Shown here: in pieces, positions 25,649-34,737 of the stretch
Numbering within the stretch: the first letter of the stretch is position 1
Layout of the letters: every line of letters starts with the position of its first letter
From: Chloroflexota bacterium
GTDB taxonomy: Bacteria; Chloroflexota; UBA11872; VXOZ01
NCBI GenBank assembly: GCA_028874195.1
Contig: JAPPLM010000065.1
Location: forward strand, 1 to 64,000
DNA length: 64,000 bases
Direction: 5' to 3'
Notes under the pieces: model-generated
Seen by the model: the letters and a program-made list of their open reading frames with translations, nothing else
Told to the model about the DNA's origin: nothing
Database searches by the model: none
Position numbers and translations under genes: made by a program

Positions 25649-28087
25649 ATGATGATACAACGGAGTCTCGCATGCCTCAAGCACGCGCTTGGAGTTGTAG
25701 ATCAGAACCTGCGGTTAGGCAGGTGGGTGGCATTGCTTTGCTTAGGTGGCGCCTTCCTATTGACGGCGGCGGATTACCCGGCGTGCACCGAAGAAATCAC
25801 TGCCGAAGATTGCGCCACGCTGCAAACGCTTGGCATTGCGGACACGTTGCGTGGCGAAGGCGGCGCGGATTTGAATTGGGGGCCGGAGACTCCGCTTAGC
25901 GAATGGACCGGCGTCACAATAGACGCGGAAACGAAGCGTGTAACCCGGCTGGACCTCCGCAATCTGGACTTGCAGGGATCCATCCCGGCTGAACTCGGCA
26001 ATCTCACCGGTCTGGAGCGACTGTGGCTTGCCGGCAATCAACTCACCGGCGATATTCCACTGGAGTTGGGCACCCTTGCCAATTTGGAGTGGATTACGCT
26101 GCGCGGCAATCAACTTACCGGCTGCCGACCGGACGAGTTTCGCAATATCGCCTATGGCGATGCCGAACAGCTTGGCTTGCCGTACTGCGCGGAGCATGAG
26201 CACGCGACGTTGCTGGCAATTCGCGACGCGCTCGTCGGCAATGGAACAGCGCTCAATTGGGCTGACGACGTTGACGTCAGCGAGTGGGACGGCGTGGGCC
26301 TCAACTCCTTGCAGCGCGTTACCTCCCTGCGTCTCTCGGAACACGGGCTGCGCGGCACGCTCCCGGCAGGGCTGGGCGATCTTACCCATCTGGCATCGTT
26401 GAACCTCTCGCGCAACCTGCTGAGCGGTGTCCTGCCCGCGGAGTTGAGCAGCCTTTCCAACCTGAGCTCGTTGAACCTTTCACGCAACAAGCTGAGCGGC
26501 GAGATACCGGTGGAGTTCGGCAACCTCGCTAATCTCAGTTCGCTCTCGCTTCACTACAACCGCTTGTCCGGCGAAATTCCGCCGGAATTCGGCAACCTCA
26601 CTAATCTGCGGTCGTTGGTGCTCTCCTTCAACCAACTAAGTGGCGTGATTCCGATAGAGCTGACCACACTCCCCGAATTGACGACAATCCACATTTCGTT
26701 CAACCGGCTGACGGGTGAGATTCCAGCGGAGATTGGCAACCTCACCAATTTGGACACGCTGGTGCTTTGGAACAATCAGCTTACCGGTCCCATCCCGCCG
26801 GAGTTGGGCAGTCTCACCGAACTGACCAGCATAGACCTCGATAATAACTTCCTGACCGGCGAGATTCCGGTGGAACTGGGCAACCTTGCCAATCTGGAAG
26901 CCTTGTGGCTGGATAACAACTTCCTGACCGGTGAGATACCGGTGGAGTTGGGCAACCTGAAGAACCTGTGGGCCCTGGGCTTGGCCGGCAACCAGTTGAC
27001 CGGTCCCATCCCGCCGGCGTTGGGCGATATCCCGTTCATCTCCTATTTGGTCCTCAGCCGGAACCAACTGAGCAGCAGTATACCGCCGGAACTGGGTAAC
27101 CTTGTCCACTTACGTGACTTCAATCTCTCCGACAACCGCCTGACCGGCGAGATACCGGTGGAATTGACGAATCTCGCCTTTGTCCGGACATTTAGGCTTG
27201 CCAACAATCGCCTTACCGGCGAAATTCCCGTGGAGTTGGGCAACCTGCTGCACCTGGAAGCGTTGTCCCTAGCGTCCAACCAACTGAAGGGCAGCATTCC
27301 GGCCACCCTGAGCAATCCCGGCAAGCTGGGAGTTTTGGACCTGAGCGATAACCAGTTGAGCGGGGAGATACCCGCCGCGCTGGGTAGCCTCTCGAGTCTG
27401 AGCGAACTCGATCTCTCCCACAACCACCTGGCCGGCGAGATACCGGCGGAGTTGGGCGATCTCGCCAGCCTGACGGTATTGGACCTGGGCCACAACCGGC
27501 TGACGGGGAGTATTCCGGTCGAGTTAAGCAAGCTGCGCAACCTCCAGGAACTCAGCCTCTGGAACAACCAGCTGACCGGCAGCATTCCGGCTGAACTCGG
27601 CAACCTGGCGAACCTGCGGTCCATGGATATGCGCCACAATCAGCTCTCGGGCGAATTGCCGGCGACACTCGGCAACCTCTCCAATCTGCGTGAGTTGGAT
27701 ATCGACGAGAACAAGTTCACCGGCAGTATTCCGCCGGAGTTGGGCAATCTGGTCAACCTGCGCGAGTTGGACCTCAACGAGAATCTACTCACCGGCAGTA
27801 TTCCCGCCACGCTGGGCAATCTCACGAACCTGGAATGGCTGGACCTGGACGAGAACCAGCTTTCCGGCAGCATTCCGGCCGAACTCGGCAATTTGGTGAA
27901 CCTGCAGGCGCTGGACTTGGGCGAAAACCAACTGAGCGGCGCAATACCCGCCTGGCTGGGCAACCTCAGCTCGCTCAAGAAGCTTGACCTTAGCGGGAAC
28001 CAACTGACCGGGTGCATACCGGCTGCCCTGCGCAACGTCGAGTACAGCGACCTCGATCAGCTTGGCCTGTCGTTCTGCGAGAGCTAG
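25649..28087 (+). CDS. Giant plant-type leucine-rich repeat surface protein
   Basis: The protein of about 812 residues has a signal-anchor-like hydrophobic stretch (VALLCLGGAFLLTAA) and is presumably exported. It contains two LRR units, each introduced by a Leu/Ala-rich cap with a (E)WxGV segment and each closed by a Cys-containing cap of the kind C(I/R)P..(L/F)RN..Y.D..QLGL.(Y/F)C. The first unit has about three repeats; the second has 24 consecutive repeats of exactly 24 residues, consensus NL..L.L..NQLTG.IP.ELG. Such repeats form an extended solenoid that binds proteins or glycans. An AAGGAG RBS directly precedes two tandem ATGs. No cell-wall sorting signal is visible at the C-terminus. 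Confidence 0.9.
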   Translation: MMIQRSLACLKHALGVVDQNLRLGRWVALLCLGGAFLLTAADYPACTEEITAEDCATLQTLGIADTLRGEGGADLNWGPETPLSEWTGVTIDAETKRVTRLDLRNLDLQGSIPAELGNLTGLERLWLAGNQLTGDIPLELGTLANLEWITLRGNQLTGCRPDEFRNIAYGDAEQLGLPYCAEHEHATLLAIRDALVGNGTALNWADDVDVSEWDGVGLNSLQRVTSLRLSEHGLRGTLPAGLGDLTHLASLNLSRNLLSGVLPAELSSLSNLSSLNLSRNKLSGEIPVEFGNLANLSSLSLHYNRLSGEIPPEFGNLTNLRSLVLSFNQLSGVIPIELTTLPELTTIHISFNRLTGEIPAEIGNLTNLDTLVLWNNQLTGPIPPELGSLTELTSIDLDNNFLTGEIPVELGNLANLEALWLDNNFLTGEIPVELGNLKNLWALGLAGNQLTGPIPPALGDIPFISYLVLSRNQLSSSIPPELGNLVHLRDFNLSDNRLTGEIPVELTNLAFVRTFRLANNRLTGEIPVELGNLLHLEALSLASNQLKGSIPATLSNPGKLGVLDLSDNQLSGEIPAALGSLSSLSELDLSHNHLAGEIPAELGDLASLTVLDLGHNRLTGSIPVELSKLRNLQELSLWNNQLTGSIPAELGNLANLRSMDMRHNQLSGELPATLGNLSNLRELDIDENKFTGSIPPELGNLVNLRELDLNENLLTGSIPATLGNLTNLEWLDLDENQLSGSIPAELGNLVNLQALDLGENQLSGAIPAWLGNLSSLKKLDLSGNQLTGCIPAALRNVEYSDLDQLGLSFCES

Positions 28088-28155
28088 TTCTGCAAGAACC
28101 GGGCATAATCGTAGAGACGCTGACCGCACGTTTCGTGTAAGGACGAATAGTCAAC

Positions 28156-28188
28156 GTTCAGGCTGGCGGCAGTGCCGCCAGCCTGAAC
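28156..28188. repeat. Perfect 15-bp inverted repeat between LRR gene and nadD
   Basis: GTTCAGGCTGGCGGC (28156-28170) and its exact complement (28174-28188) flank a 3-base loop. There is no T run, so it is either a non-canonical terminator for the LRR gene or a dispersed palindrome. Confidence 0.6.
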
Positions 28189-28224
28189 GACATTCATTCC
28201 CAGCGCCGGTCTGGCATATAATCC

Positions 28225-28836
28225 ATGCGCATTGGCATCCTGGGCGGGACGTTCGACCCCATCCATCGCGGGCACTTGACTGCCGCGGAAGAGGCGCGCA
28301 GAGCGCAGCGGCTTGACCGCGTGCTCTTCATCCCGGCCAATCGTTCGCCGCTGAAGCCGTCTGCGCGGGCGTCCACCGCCCAGCGGGTGGCTATGGTACA
28401 GCTTGCGATTGAGGGCAACGCGGCCTGCGCCCTCTCCACGGTCGACGTTGAGCGTCCGTCGCCCAGCTATGCCGTGGACACGGTGGCGCTACTCCAAAGT
28501 CGTTGGCCCAATGACGAATTCGTCTTTCTCATGGGGGCCGACCAACTCGCCGACTTGCCGCAATGGCGCGCGCCGGAGAAGCTGTTGGAGGCGGTCCCTG
28601 TCGTCGCGCTCACCCGCCCCGGCGCCGCGAGCGCAGACGCTTTGCAGGCCCTTTCACCAGCGGCGCGCGCGCGCATCACCGTGCAGGAGATTCCGGTGAT
28701 AGACATCTCCGCGAGTGCGATCCGGGAGCGCGTGGCTGCCGGTCAAACCATCCGCGGCCTCGCGCCGGGTCCGGTAGTGGACTACATCGAGGAGCATGGA
28801 CTCTATCTGCCCAAGGCCGATGGCGGGTCTGAATGA
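28225..28836 (+). CDS. nadD: Nicotinate-nucleotide adenylyltransferase
   Basis: NadD transfers AMP from ATP to nicotinate mononucleotide in NAD synthesis. The 203-residue protein has the nucleotidyltransferase signature GGTFDPIHRGH at the N-terminus, FIPANRSPLKP, MGADQLADLPQW and the C-terminal ISASAIRERVAAG (ISSTxIR motif). Length and order are normal. rsfS lies about 290 bases downstream on the same strand, a common pairing in bacteria. No RBS is evident upstream of the ATG, and a TATAAT word ends two bases before it. Confidence 0.95.
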   Translation: MRIGILGGTFDPIHRGHLTAAEEARRAQRLDRVLFIPANRSPLKPSARASTAQRVAMVQLAIEGNAACALSTVDVERPSPSYAVDTVALLQSRWPNDEFVFLMGADQLADLPQWRAPEKLLEAVPVVALTRPGAASADALQALSPAARARITVQEIPVIDISASAIRERVAAGQTIRGLAPGPVVDYIEEHGLYLPKADGGSE

Positions 28837-28900
28837 TGACGCGTGCGAGTTCGGAGGCGCTTCGCCGTAAATGACGGGATAGAGGGTTGGCGAACAGTGT

Positions 28901-28927
28901 AGATTTCTCGCTGCGCTCGAAATGACA
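28901..28927. repeat. Dispersed repeat, GATTCCTCGCTGCGCTCGG type (variant copy)
   Basis: AGATTTCTCGCTGCGCTCGA then AATGACA, a degenerate copy of the family at 4545. It sits in the nadD-rsfS gap (28837-29108), which also contains the tandem-like words GTGAATGGACAAGC, GTGAATGGATAAGC and CATGAATGGGC (28964-29012). Confidence 0.65.
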
Positions 28928-29108
28928 TTGAGGGCGCAGCCACGACATTCAGAGCGCGCAGACGTGAATGGACAAGCGCACATGAATGGGCAGTCCCACG
29001 TGAATGGATAAGCCCATTTGCGGAGTGGGACGCTTGAAATCCGCGAAAAAAGGGGGAGTGAAATTCCCAAGAAAATTGGCCGCGGCGTAACCGCAAGCGA
29101 GGGGGGTG

Positions 29109-29117
29109 TGCTATAAT
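29109..29117 (+). promoter_or_regulatory. Extended -10 promoter giving a probably leaderless rsfS mRNA
   Basis: TGCTATAAT is a perfect extended -10 element. Initiation 7-8 bases downstream would fall at 29124-29125, exactly on the ATG at 29125. No RBS precedes either candidate ATG, which agrees with a leaderless message. Confidence 0.55.
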
Positions 29118-29124
29118 TATGCCG

Positions 29125-29469
29125 ATGGAAGGCTTGGAGAAAGCGAAGCTCGCAGTCGATATTATGGCCGAACACGGCGGCGCAGACATTGCGCTGCTCG
29201 ACATTCGGCGTCAGACTGTTGTGGCCGATTTCTTTGTACTGTGTTCGGCGGAGTCAACGCCGCAGTTGCGCGCGATTGTGGAGCATATCGAGCAAGACTT
29301 GGACGCGCGCGGCGAGTCGCCGCTACGCAGCGAAGGCAAAGGTGAAGGTGGCTGGGTGGTGCTCGATTACGGCGACGTGATGGTGCACGTCTTCTCGAGC
29401 GACATGCGCGAGTACTACCATCTCGAGCGCCTCTGGTCGCAAGCGACGACCATTCTGCGTGTGCAGTGA
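29125..29469 (+). CDS. rsfS: Ribosomal silencing factor RsfS (Iojap family)
   Basis: RsfS binds ribosomal protein uL14 and blocks subunit joining when nutrients are scarce. The product of about 114 residues shows the Iojap pattern: DIALLDIRRQTVVADFFVLCSAES, LRAIVEHIEQDL, GGWVVLDYGDVMVHVF and MREYYHLERLW. The ATG at 29125 is chosen over 29119 because the latter sits one base after a TATAAT that is better read as a promoter. nadD is upstream on the same strand and a small membrane protein follows. Confidence 0.93.
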   Translation: MEGLEKAKLAVDIMAEHGGADIALLDIRRQTVVADFFVLCSAESTPQLRAIVEHIEQDLDARGESPLRSEGKGEGGWVVLDYGDVMVHVFSSDMREYYHLERLWSQATTILRVQ

Positions 29470-29560
29470 CGGCAGTTGCCGGTAAATGGGCACGAACGAG
29501 AAGAGGTGCTACGCGCGGATGCGAGGACCGCCCTCACCGGCGCAGAAGGGGGACGGTACG

Positions 29561-29752
29561 GTGATTAGAATGAAACTCGCAGAAGAAGGCCAATTCGTTT
29601 GGGGCATCGCTCTCGGGGCGGTGTGCGGTCTACTCCTCGGTTCCGTTATCGGGACGCTGCTCGGCCACGAGAGCGTGACCTACCTGCGGCGCACGGCGCA
29701 ACGCCTGCTCGGCCGCGATGAAGACGTGAATTTCGAGATCTTCGTGCAGTAG
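29561..29752 (+). CDS. Small single-helix membrane protein after rsfS
   Basis: This protein of about 63 residues (MIRMKLAEEGQFVWG...) has one hydrophobic segment (GIALGAVCGLLLGSVIGTLLG) with Gly-zipper spacing and a charged C-terminal tail. GGGGGA precedes the GTG at 29561 by about 7 nt; the ATG at 29570 is the alternative. The Gly-x-x-x-Gly helix and short length resemble YtxH-like proteins, but no firm family is claimed. Confidence 0.6.
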   Translation: MIRMKLAEEGQFVWGIALGAVCGLLLGSVIGTLLGHESVTYLRRTAQRLLGRDEDVNFEIFVQ

Positions 29753-29860
29753 ACCCCTACCCGGCTTCCTCTTCCTATGCCGCGACCGCCTGCTGCTAAA
29801 CGGTTGGTAGCGTTGCCATATCTGCGGCACGTACCAGCCACAGTCATACCTTGAGAATCC

Positions 29861-29905
29861 AACAGACCGTTCGTCCTGAGCTTGTCGAAGGATGAACGGT
29901 CTGTC
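29861..29905. repeat. Palindromic repeat, GAACGGTCTG-armed CTTGTCGAAGG type
   Basis: ACAGACCGTTC and GAACGGTCTGT arms flank CCTGAGCTTGTCGAAGG. It lies between the convergent small membrane protein gene and mutS2 and could serve as a bidirectional terminator. Confidence 0.65.
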
Positions 29906-29961
29906 GCTATACCGCACGTTGGGCCAACCCCCAGCGAACGGTATCCTCTTGAATGCGCCCC

Positions 29962-32337
29962 CTACTGCGCCAGTTCCACGACGGTCGCGCCGTCGCCGCC
30001 TTCCTGGGCCGGTGCGGTGCGATAGCGGCGCACGAGCGGGTGGCCGCGCAGCACCTCGTGCACCGCAGTACGCAGCGCGCCGGTGCCCTTGCCGTGGATG
30101 ATGCGCACGTTCTTCAGCCCGCCGTGCAGCGCCTGATCGAGGTAGCGGTCCACGGTGCCAATGCTCTCCTCGGCGCGATTGCCGCGGATGTCAAGTTCAA
30201 CCGGCACCACCGGCGCGGCCGGGGCAGTGTCGCGATGGCGTGATTCCGGCGCGGGGCCGGGGTCCTGCGCTTCAACTAACGTTATCTCACCAAGGTGCAC
30301 TCTGGTCTTGATCTGGCCGACCTGCATTTCCACCAGACCCCGGGTATCCGGGGTGGCGAGCACCTGTCCGGGCATTTCCCAGCCGCGCACGCGCACGGTA
30401 TCGCCCACGGCAAGGTCTTGCGGTTCCGGCGCCTGGCGCACAGCGCGCGCCTGCGACCGCATTTCCCGCTCCCGTTCGCGGGCCTGCGTGGCGGCATGTT
30501 CCAACAGCTTGCGATCGGTGTCTATGGGCGCGGCGAAGGCTTTGGCCTGGCGCACCAGCGCCTCGATCTGCTGCAGCAGGTCACCCGCTTCTTCGGTCGC
30601 CTGATTCCACGCCGCAATTCTCTGTTCCGTTATCGCTTCCTCCATTTCCCGCACCCGCGCTGCCAGCGTGTCGCGCTGGGCCTCCAAATCCGTGCGGTCG
30701 TTGGCCAGGTCTTCCCGCTCGGCTTTCAGTTGCTCCGTCTCCTCCCGCAGGGAGACCATCAGTGCGTCCACCGCCTGTTCCGTCGGACTGAATCGCGCTT
30801 CTGCCTCCGCCGCGATAGCGGGATTCAGGCCGAGACGCCCGGCAATCTGCAGCGCGTGGCTCGTGCCCGGCATGCCGATGGAGAGCACGTACGTCGGCGC
30901 CAGCCGTTCCACGTCGAATTCGACGCTGGCGTTTTGCATGGATGCTTCCACGTGCGCCAGCGCCTTCACCGCCGAGAAGTGGCTGGTCGCCACCGTGGGA
31001 ACGCGTTTATCACGCAGATACAAGAGAATCGCCTGCGCCAGCGCCGACCCTTCCTGGGGATCGGTGCCCGCGCCGAGTTCGTCGAAGAGCACCAGCGAGC
31101 GCTCGTCGGCCTCATCGAGAATGGGGGTGATCTTCGAGAGATGCGACGAGAACGTTGAAAGGCTCTGCTCGATGCTCTGTTCGTCGCCAATGTCGGCGTG
31201 TACTTGGCGAAATACGGCCAGACGCGAGCCGATTGCTACCGGCAAATGCAGCCCGCATTGTCCCATGAGCGTCAGCAGGCCGACGGTCTTGAGCGCCACC
31301 GTCTTGCCGCCGGTATTCGGGCCCGTAATCACGAGCACGTAGAAAGGTTGCTGGCGCTCCCGGTGGGGGTCTTGCCCCAGATACACGTCTATAGGGACTA
31401 CCTTGCCGGTAAGAAGCGGATGCTTGGCCTGACGGAAGGAGAAGCGGTAGCCGGCAACGACGGTCGGCTGCTCAGCCTTGATCGCGTCCGCGTAGCGCGC
31501 CTTTGCCAGAATGATGTCGATGGCGGCCAGCGTCCCTACGTTGTCGGTGAGTTCCTGTTGGTAGACGCCCACCTCAGTCGACAGCGCGCGCAAAATGCGG
31601 TCTACTTCCCGCTGCTCCTCGCGCTGTGCGCTGCGCCAGCGGTTGTTGATCTCCACCACGTCCAGCGGCTCCACAAAGACCGTCGCGCCGCTGGCGGACT
31701 CGTCATGTACGATGCCTTTCACGCGGCTGCGAAACTCCGCCTTCACCGGCAAGACGTAGCGGTCCGAGCGCAGTGTGACGATGGGGTCTTGCAAGTAGGT
31801 AAGATACTCCGGCGCGCGCACGAGGGCCTGCATGCGGTCGAGCAGTTGGTTGTGGACCGCGCGCACATCGAGCCGCAGCGAACGCAGCAGCGGGCTGGCG
31901 CTATCCAGCACATCGGCATCCGGGCCGATGGCCTGCTCGATGGCGCCCTGCAAGGGATCGCAGCGCATAATGTCCCGCGCTAAACGGCTGAGCAGCGGAA
32001 ACGCCTCGGCGCGCCGCACGAGCATCTCCCGCACCATGCGCCCGCTGCGCACCGTGTCGGAGACCTCCAACAGCGCCGCCGGGTCCAGCACGCCGCCGCG
32101 CGCGGCATAGTCAACGAGACCACGCACGTCATGCGCCGGGCCGATGGTGAAGTTCGGATGCAGGCGCAGCAGTTCCCGCGCCTCGGCGGTCTCTGCCAGC
32201 AGCGCCTCCACTGCTTCCGGCTCTGTCGCCGGCATGAGCTCTTCCGCCAACGCCTTGCTGGCCGAGAAGTGCGCGTGCTCGACGAGCAGCACGCGGATCT
32301 TGGGAAATTCGAGCAGTTCGAGAGTCTTAGGATTCAT
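29962..32337 (-). CDS. mutS2: MutS2 family ATPase/Smr nuclease
   Basis: This 791-residue protein has the MutS2 order: core/clamp region (about 1-300), ATPase domain with Walker A GPNTGGKTVALKTVGL and the Walker B-like LVLFDELGAGTDPQEGSAL, a long coiled coil (about 515-600), a KOW-like strand segment and a C-terminal Smr domain (ELDIRGNRAEES, IIHGKGTGALR). MutS2 acts on collided ribosomes or recombination intermediates depending on species. It lacks the mismatch-recognition domain of MutS. The gene stands alone on the minus strand; no strong RBS precedes the ATG. Confidence 0.95.
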   Translation of the reverse strand: MNPKTLELLEFPKIRVLLVEHAHFSASKALAEELMPATEPEAVEALLAETAEARELLRLHPNFTIGPAHDVRGLVDYAARGGVLDPAALLEVSDTVRSGRMVREMLVRRAEAFPLLSRLARDIMRCDPLQGAIEQAIGPDADVLDSASPLLRSLRLDVRAVHNQLLDRMQALVRAPEYLTYLQDPIVTLRSDRYVLPVKAEFRSRVKGIVHDESASGATVFVEPLDVVEINNRWRSAQREEQREVDRILRALSTEVGVYQQELTDNVGTLAAIDIILAKARYADAIKAEQPTVVAGYRFSFRQAKHPLLTGKVVPIDVYLGQDPHRERQQPFYVLVITGPNTGGKTVALKTVGLLTLMGQCGLHLPVAIGSRLAVFRQVHADIGDEQSIEQSLSTFSSHLSKITPILDEADERSLVLFDELGAGTDPQEGSALAQAILLYLRDKRVPTVATSHFSAVKALAHVEASMQNASVEFDVERLAPTYVLSIGMPGTSHALQIAGRLGLNPAIAAEAEARFSPTEQAVDALMVSLREETEQLKAEREDLANDRTDLEAQRDTLAARVREMEEAITEQRIAAWNQATEEAGDLLQQIEALVRQAKAFAAPIDTDRKLLEHAATQAREREREMRSQARAVRQAPEPQDLAVGDTVRVRGWEMPGQVLATPDTRGLVEMQVGQIKTRVHLGEITLVEAQDPGPAPESRHRDTAPAAPVVPVELDIRGNRAEESIGTVDRYLDQALHGGLKNVRIIHGKGTGALRTAVHEVLRGHPLVRRYRTAPAQEGGDGATVVELAQ

Positions 32338-32435
32338 GGGTTTCGTTGAGCCTCTTGTCTATCGGTCCCGCCTGCGCGGAAATCCGACCGCAACCGGTCA
32401 TTCCTGTAAGTGTTGCGTAATTCGGTGACAGCTTA

Positions 32436-32603
32436 TGTCATTCCGAGCGCAGCGAGGAATCTAGTGTGCTCGTGCTACAGATTGTGTAGATCATGGCACT
32501 AGATTCCTCACTCCGCTGCGCTGCGTTCGGAATGACATGTGTGCGGGCGATTAGTCTCCACGTTCCTCCCGTCAAGTCTGTCAACGAATTACCTGACATC
32601 TAC
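32436..32603. repeat. Inverted pair of GATTCC-type repeats plus a GTCAGG-type repeat
   Basis: A plus-oriented copy (32436-32463) and a minus-oriented copy (32501-32540) face each other and could form a long hairpin. At 32578-32603 is a CTGTCAACGAATTACCTGACATC copy, inverse of those at 10244-10269 and 44717-44741. The 424-base gap upstream of mutS2 has no gene. Confidence 0.7.
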
Positions 32604-32761
32604 AATTCCCGCGCAAAGCCTACCCCTTAGTGATGCGGGGCGGAAATCTATCTTCTCTCCATTATCGCAGGATTCCGCTTGTGCGCGAGCGGCGCATGGC
32701 AAGAAGCGAGCAAGGTGTGGGCTTTGACAGCTAATTCCCCAAACCGACCCGAACGCCTGTC

Positions 32762-34273
32762 TCAGTGGAGCATGGCGGCGATCCGCTCAGCGACCATGAG
32801 CGTCGGCAGGTTGGTGTTGGCGCGCGGGACGGTGGGCATGATGGAAGCGTCGACGACGTGGAGGCCTTCCAGGCCGTGGACTCTGCCCACTGGGTCGACC
32901 ACGGCGTCGGGGTCGGAGGCCGGGCCCATTTTACAGGTGCCGACCGGATGGAAGTAATGCAGGCTGTTGCGGCGCAGGTCTTCAGCCGTAAGCATGCCCG
33001 CGGTTTCGTCAAGCTCCTGCCCGATCAGATCGGCGAACGGTCGCTGTCGGGCGACCTCTCTGGTCAGCGCGATGCCGTCCAGCAGCGCGGCCAGATCATG
33101 GTCGCCGGGATCGGTGAAGTAGCCGGTGTCGATCACCGGATTGCTCTGCGGATTGCCGTCGCGCAGTGCCAGCCGGCCGCGGGACTGCGGCGCCATGAGC
33201 GCCACGTACATCTTGCACTCCCAGCGTCCGTTTTGGTCGGGAGCCGCTGCCGTGAGGGGCGCAATGTGCAGGTCGAAAGCCTCGTCACAATAGCTGCTGC
33301 GCGCCTTGGCGAGGCTCTGCTCGGTGAAGACGGTCTTGCCGTCTGCGATGAAGTCGTCCATTAAGGAAGTGAAGAGTTCTGTGCCGTGGTGCGACATGGT
33401 GACGCCCGGATGATCATGGAGGTTGCCCCCCACGCCGGGCAGATCGAGCCGCGTGGGAATGCCTAACGCGGCGAGTTCGTCCGCCGGGCCGATGCCGGAG
33501 CGCAGCAGCACGGCGGGCGAGCCGTACGCGCCGGCGCACAAGAAGATCCGGCCCGCCGCGACGGTTGCCTCTTGTCCGTCACGAATAAAACTAACCGAAA
33601 CCGCCTGCGAGCCGCGCAGGTTTATTCTGTCTACGAGGGCGTCGCCCACTATGGTGAAATTGCTCCGCGCCCGCACCGGGTCGAGATAGGCGAGCGCCGC
33701 GCTCCAGCGGATGCCCTGGTGGTTGTTCACCGGCGCCAGCGCCGCGCCCACGTCTTCGTCCAAGTCGTTCAGGTCCGCCGTTCTGGGAATACCGGTGGCA
33801 ATCATGGCTTCCAGGCATGCGCCGTGGAAGGGCGTGACCTCTTCCGACGCATACTCGCGCACGCGCAGCCGTGCCATCGCCCGCTCGAAGTAGAGGACAA
33901 CCTCCGCCGTCGACCAGCCATCATTGCCGGCGCTTGCCCAGCCGTCGTAGTCAATGCCGCTGCCCCAAATGGCAATACAGCCGTTGTGCGCCGAACAGCC
34001 GCCGATGACTTTGGCGCGCTGGAGTTCGTGGTTCGGCTGACCGTGCGCCGCCGCGCTGGTGAACGACCAGTCGTGCGTGCTGGCAAGCACGCGACCGTCC
34101 AGCAAATCGCCCGGCCAGCGGCCTTCGCGCAGGTGGCCGTAATCGGGGCCGGCCTCGAGGAGCAAGACTGATTGGTCGCCGCGCTCGGCAAGCAGTCCCG
34201 CCACGGCGGCTCCGGCCGTGCCGCCGCCGATGACGACGGTGTCTGCGTAACGGGGAATCTGCGTGATAGGCAT
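32762..34273 (-). CDS. GMC-family FAD-dependent oxidoreductase (choline-dehydrogenase-like)
   Basis: This 503-residue flavoprotein begins with the dinucleotide-binding motif TVVIGGGTAGAAVAGLLAERG and has VIGGCSAHNGCIAIWG (GMC signature region). The C-terminal signature with the active His is NSLHYFHPVGTCKMGP, followed by VVDASIMPTVPRANTNLPT. GMC enzymes oxidise alcohols such as choline, glucose or aryl alcohols with electrons going to a quinone or oxygen. The substrate is not determinable. No signal peptide. It is divergent from the aminotransferase at 34738 and separated by repeats. Confidence 0.93.
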   Translation of the reverse strand: MPITQIPRYADTVVIGGGTAGAAVAGLLAERGDQSVLLLEAGPDYGHLREGRWPGDLLDGRVLASTHDWSFTSAAAHGQPNHELQRAKVIGGCSAHNGCIAIWGSGIDYDGWASAGNDGWSTAEVVLYFERAMARLRVREYASEEVTPFHGACLEAMIATGIPRTADLNDLDEDVGAALAPVNNHQGIRWSAALAYLDPVRARSNFTIVGDALVDRINLRGSQAVSVSFIRDGQEATVAAGRIFLCAGAYGSPAVLLRSGIGPADELAALGIPTRLDLPGVGGNLHDHPGVTMSHHGTELFTSLMDDFIADGKTVFTEQSLAKARSSYCDEAFDLHIAPLTAAAPDQNGRWECKMYVALMAPQSRGRLALRDGNPQSNPVIDTGYFTDPGDHDLAALLDGIALTREVARQRPFADLIGQELDETAGMLTAEDLRRNSLHYFHPVGTCKMGPASDPDAVVDPVGRVHGLEGLHVVDASIMPTVPRANTNLPTLMVAERIAAMLH

Positions 34274-34507
34274 GGGTGAAAAGGAACCTCTTAGATTCTG
34301 ACGCGGCCCAGTTGCTCACTACGGATGAGAGAGATGTCGGAGACAAGATGGCACCATCATAATTCTGCCTCCGAAATTCGGTCAACCCTCAGCGAATATA
34401 TGAGGTAGGCACGGCCGGGACCTTTTATGGGGTATGGAAGACTCCTTAGAGCAGTAAGCATGCGCTCCCTAACTCGGCTGCACGCCTTCTTTGGCCGCAC
34501 GACTTCA

Positions 34508-34582
34508 TGTCATTCCGAGCGGAGCGAGGAATCTCGTGTGCCGCCGAGCGAGATTCTTCGTCGCTGCGCTCCTCAGAATGAC
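34508..34582. repeat. Inverted pair of GATTCC-type repeats
   Basis: A copy at 34508-34535 and its inverse at 34551-34582 face each other across 15 bases, forming a potential long hairpin. Nothing else is recognisable in 34274-34737 apart from a strong RBS before the next gene. Confidence 0.7.
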
Positions 34583-34737
34583 AACATCAAAGAGTCCCCC
34601 CAAGGGACGACCTTGCGGGGTACGTCCTTTGGGTGCCGACTCGGCCCGTGTCTCCTAGCGTTGGGTTGCGCCGTTGTGCGTCTGTGCCATTGGGTATATC
34701 ATCGCAGCAGAATGTAAGTGGCATCGAGGAGGTGGCT

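Noticed and set aside
28217-28222. TATAAT two bases upstream of the nadD ATG
   Set aside because: As a promoter it would start transcription inside nadD after its essential N-terminus (GGTFDPIH), so it cannot drive the full gene; treated as coincidence.
29962-31158. Long plus-strand frames antisense to mutS2
   Set aside because: They are shadows of the real mutS2 reading frame, created by high GC and codon bias.
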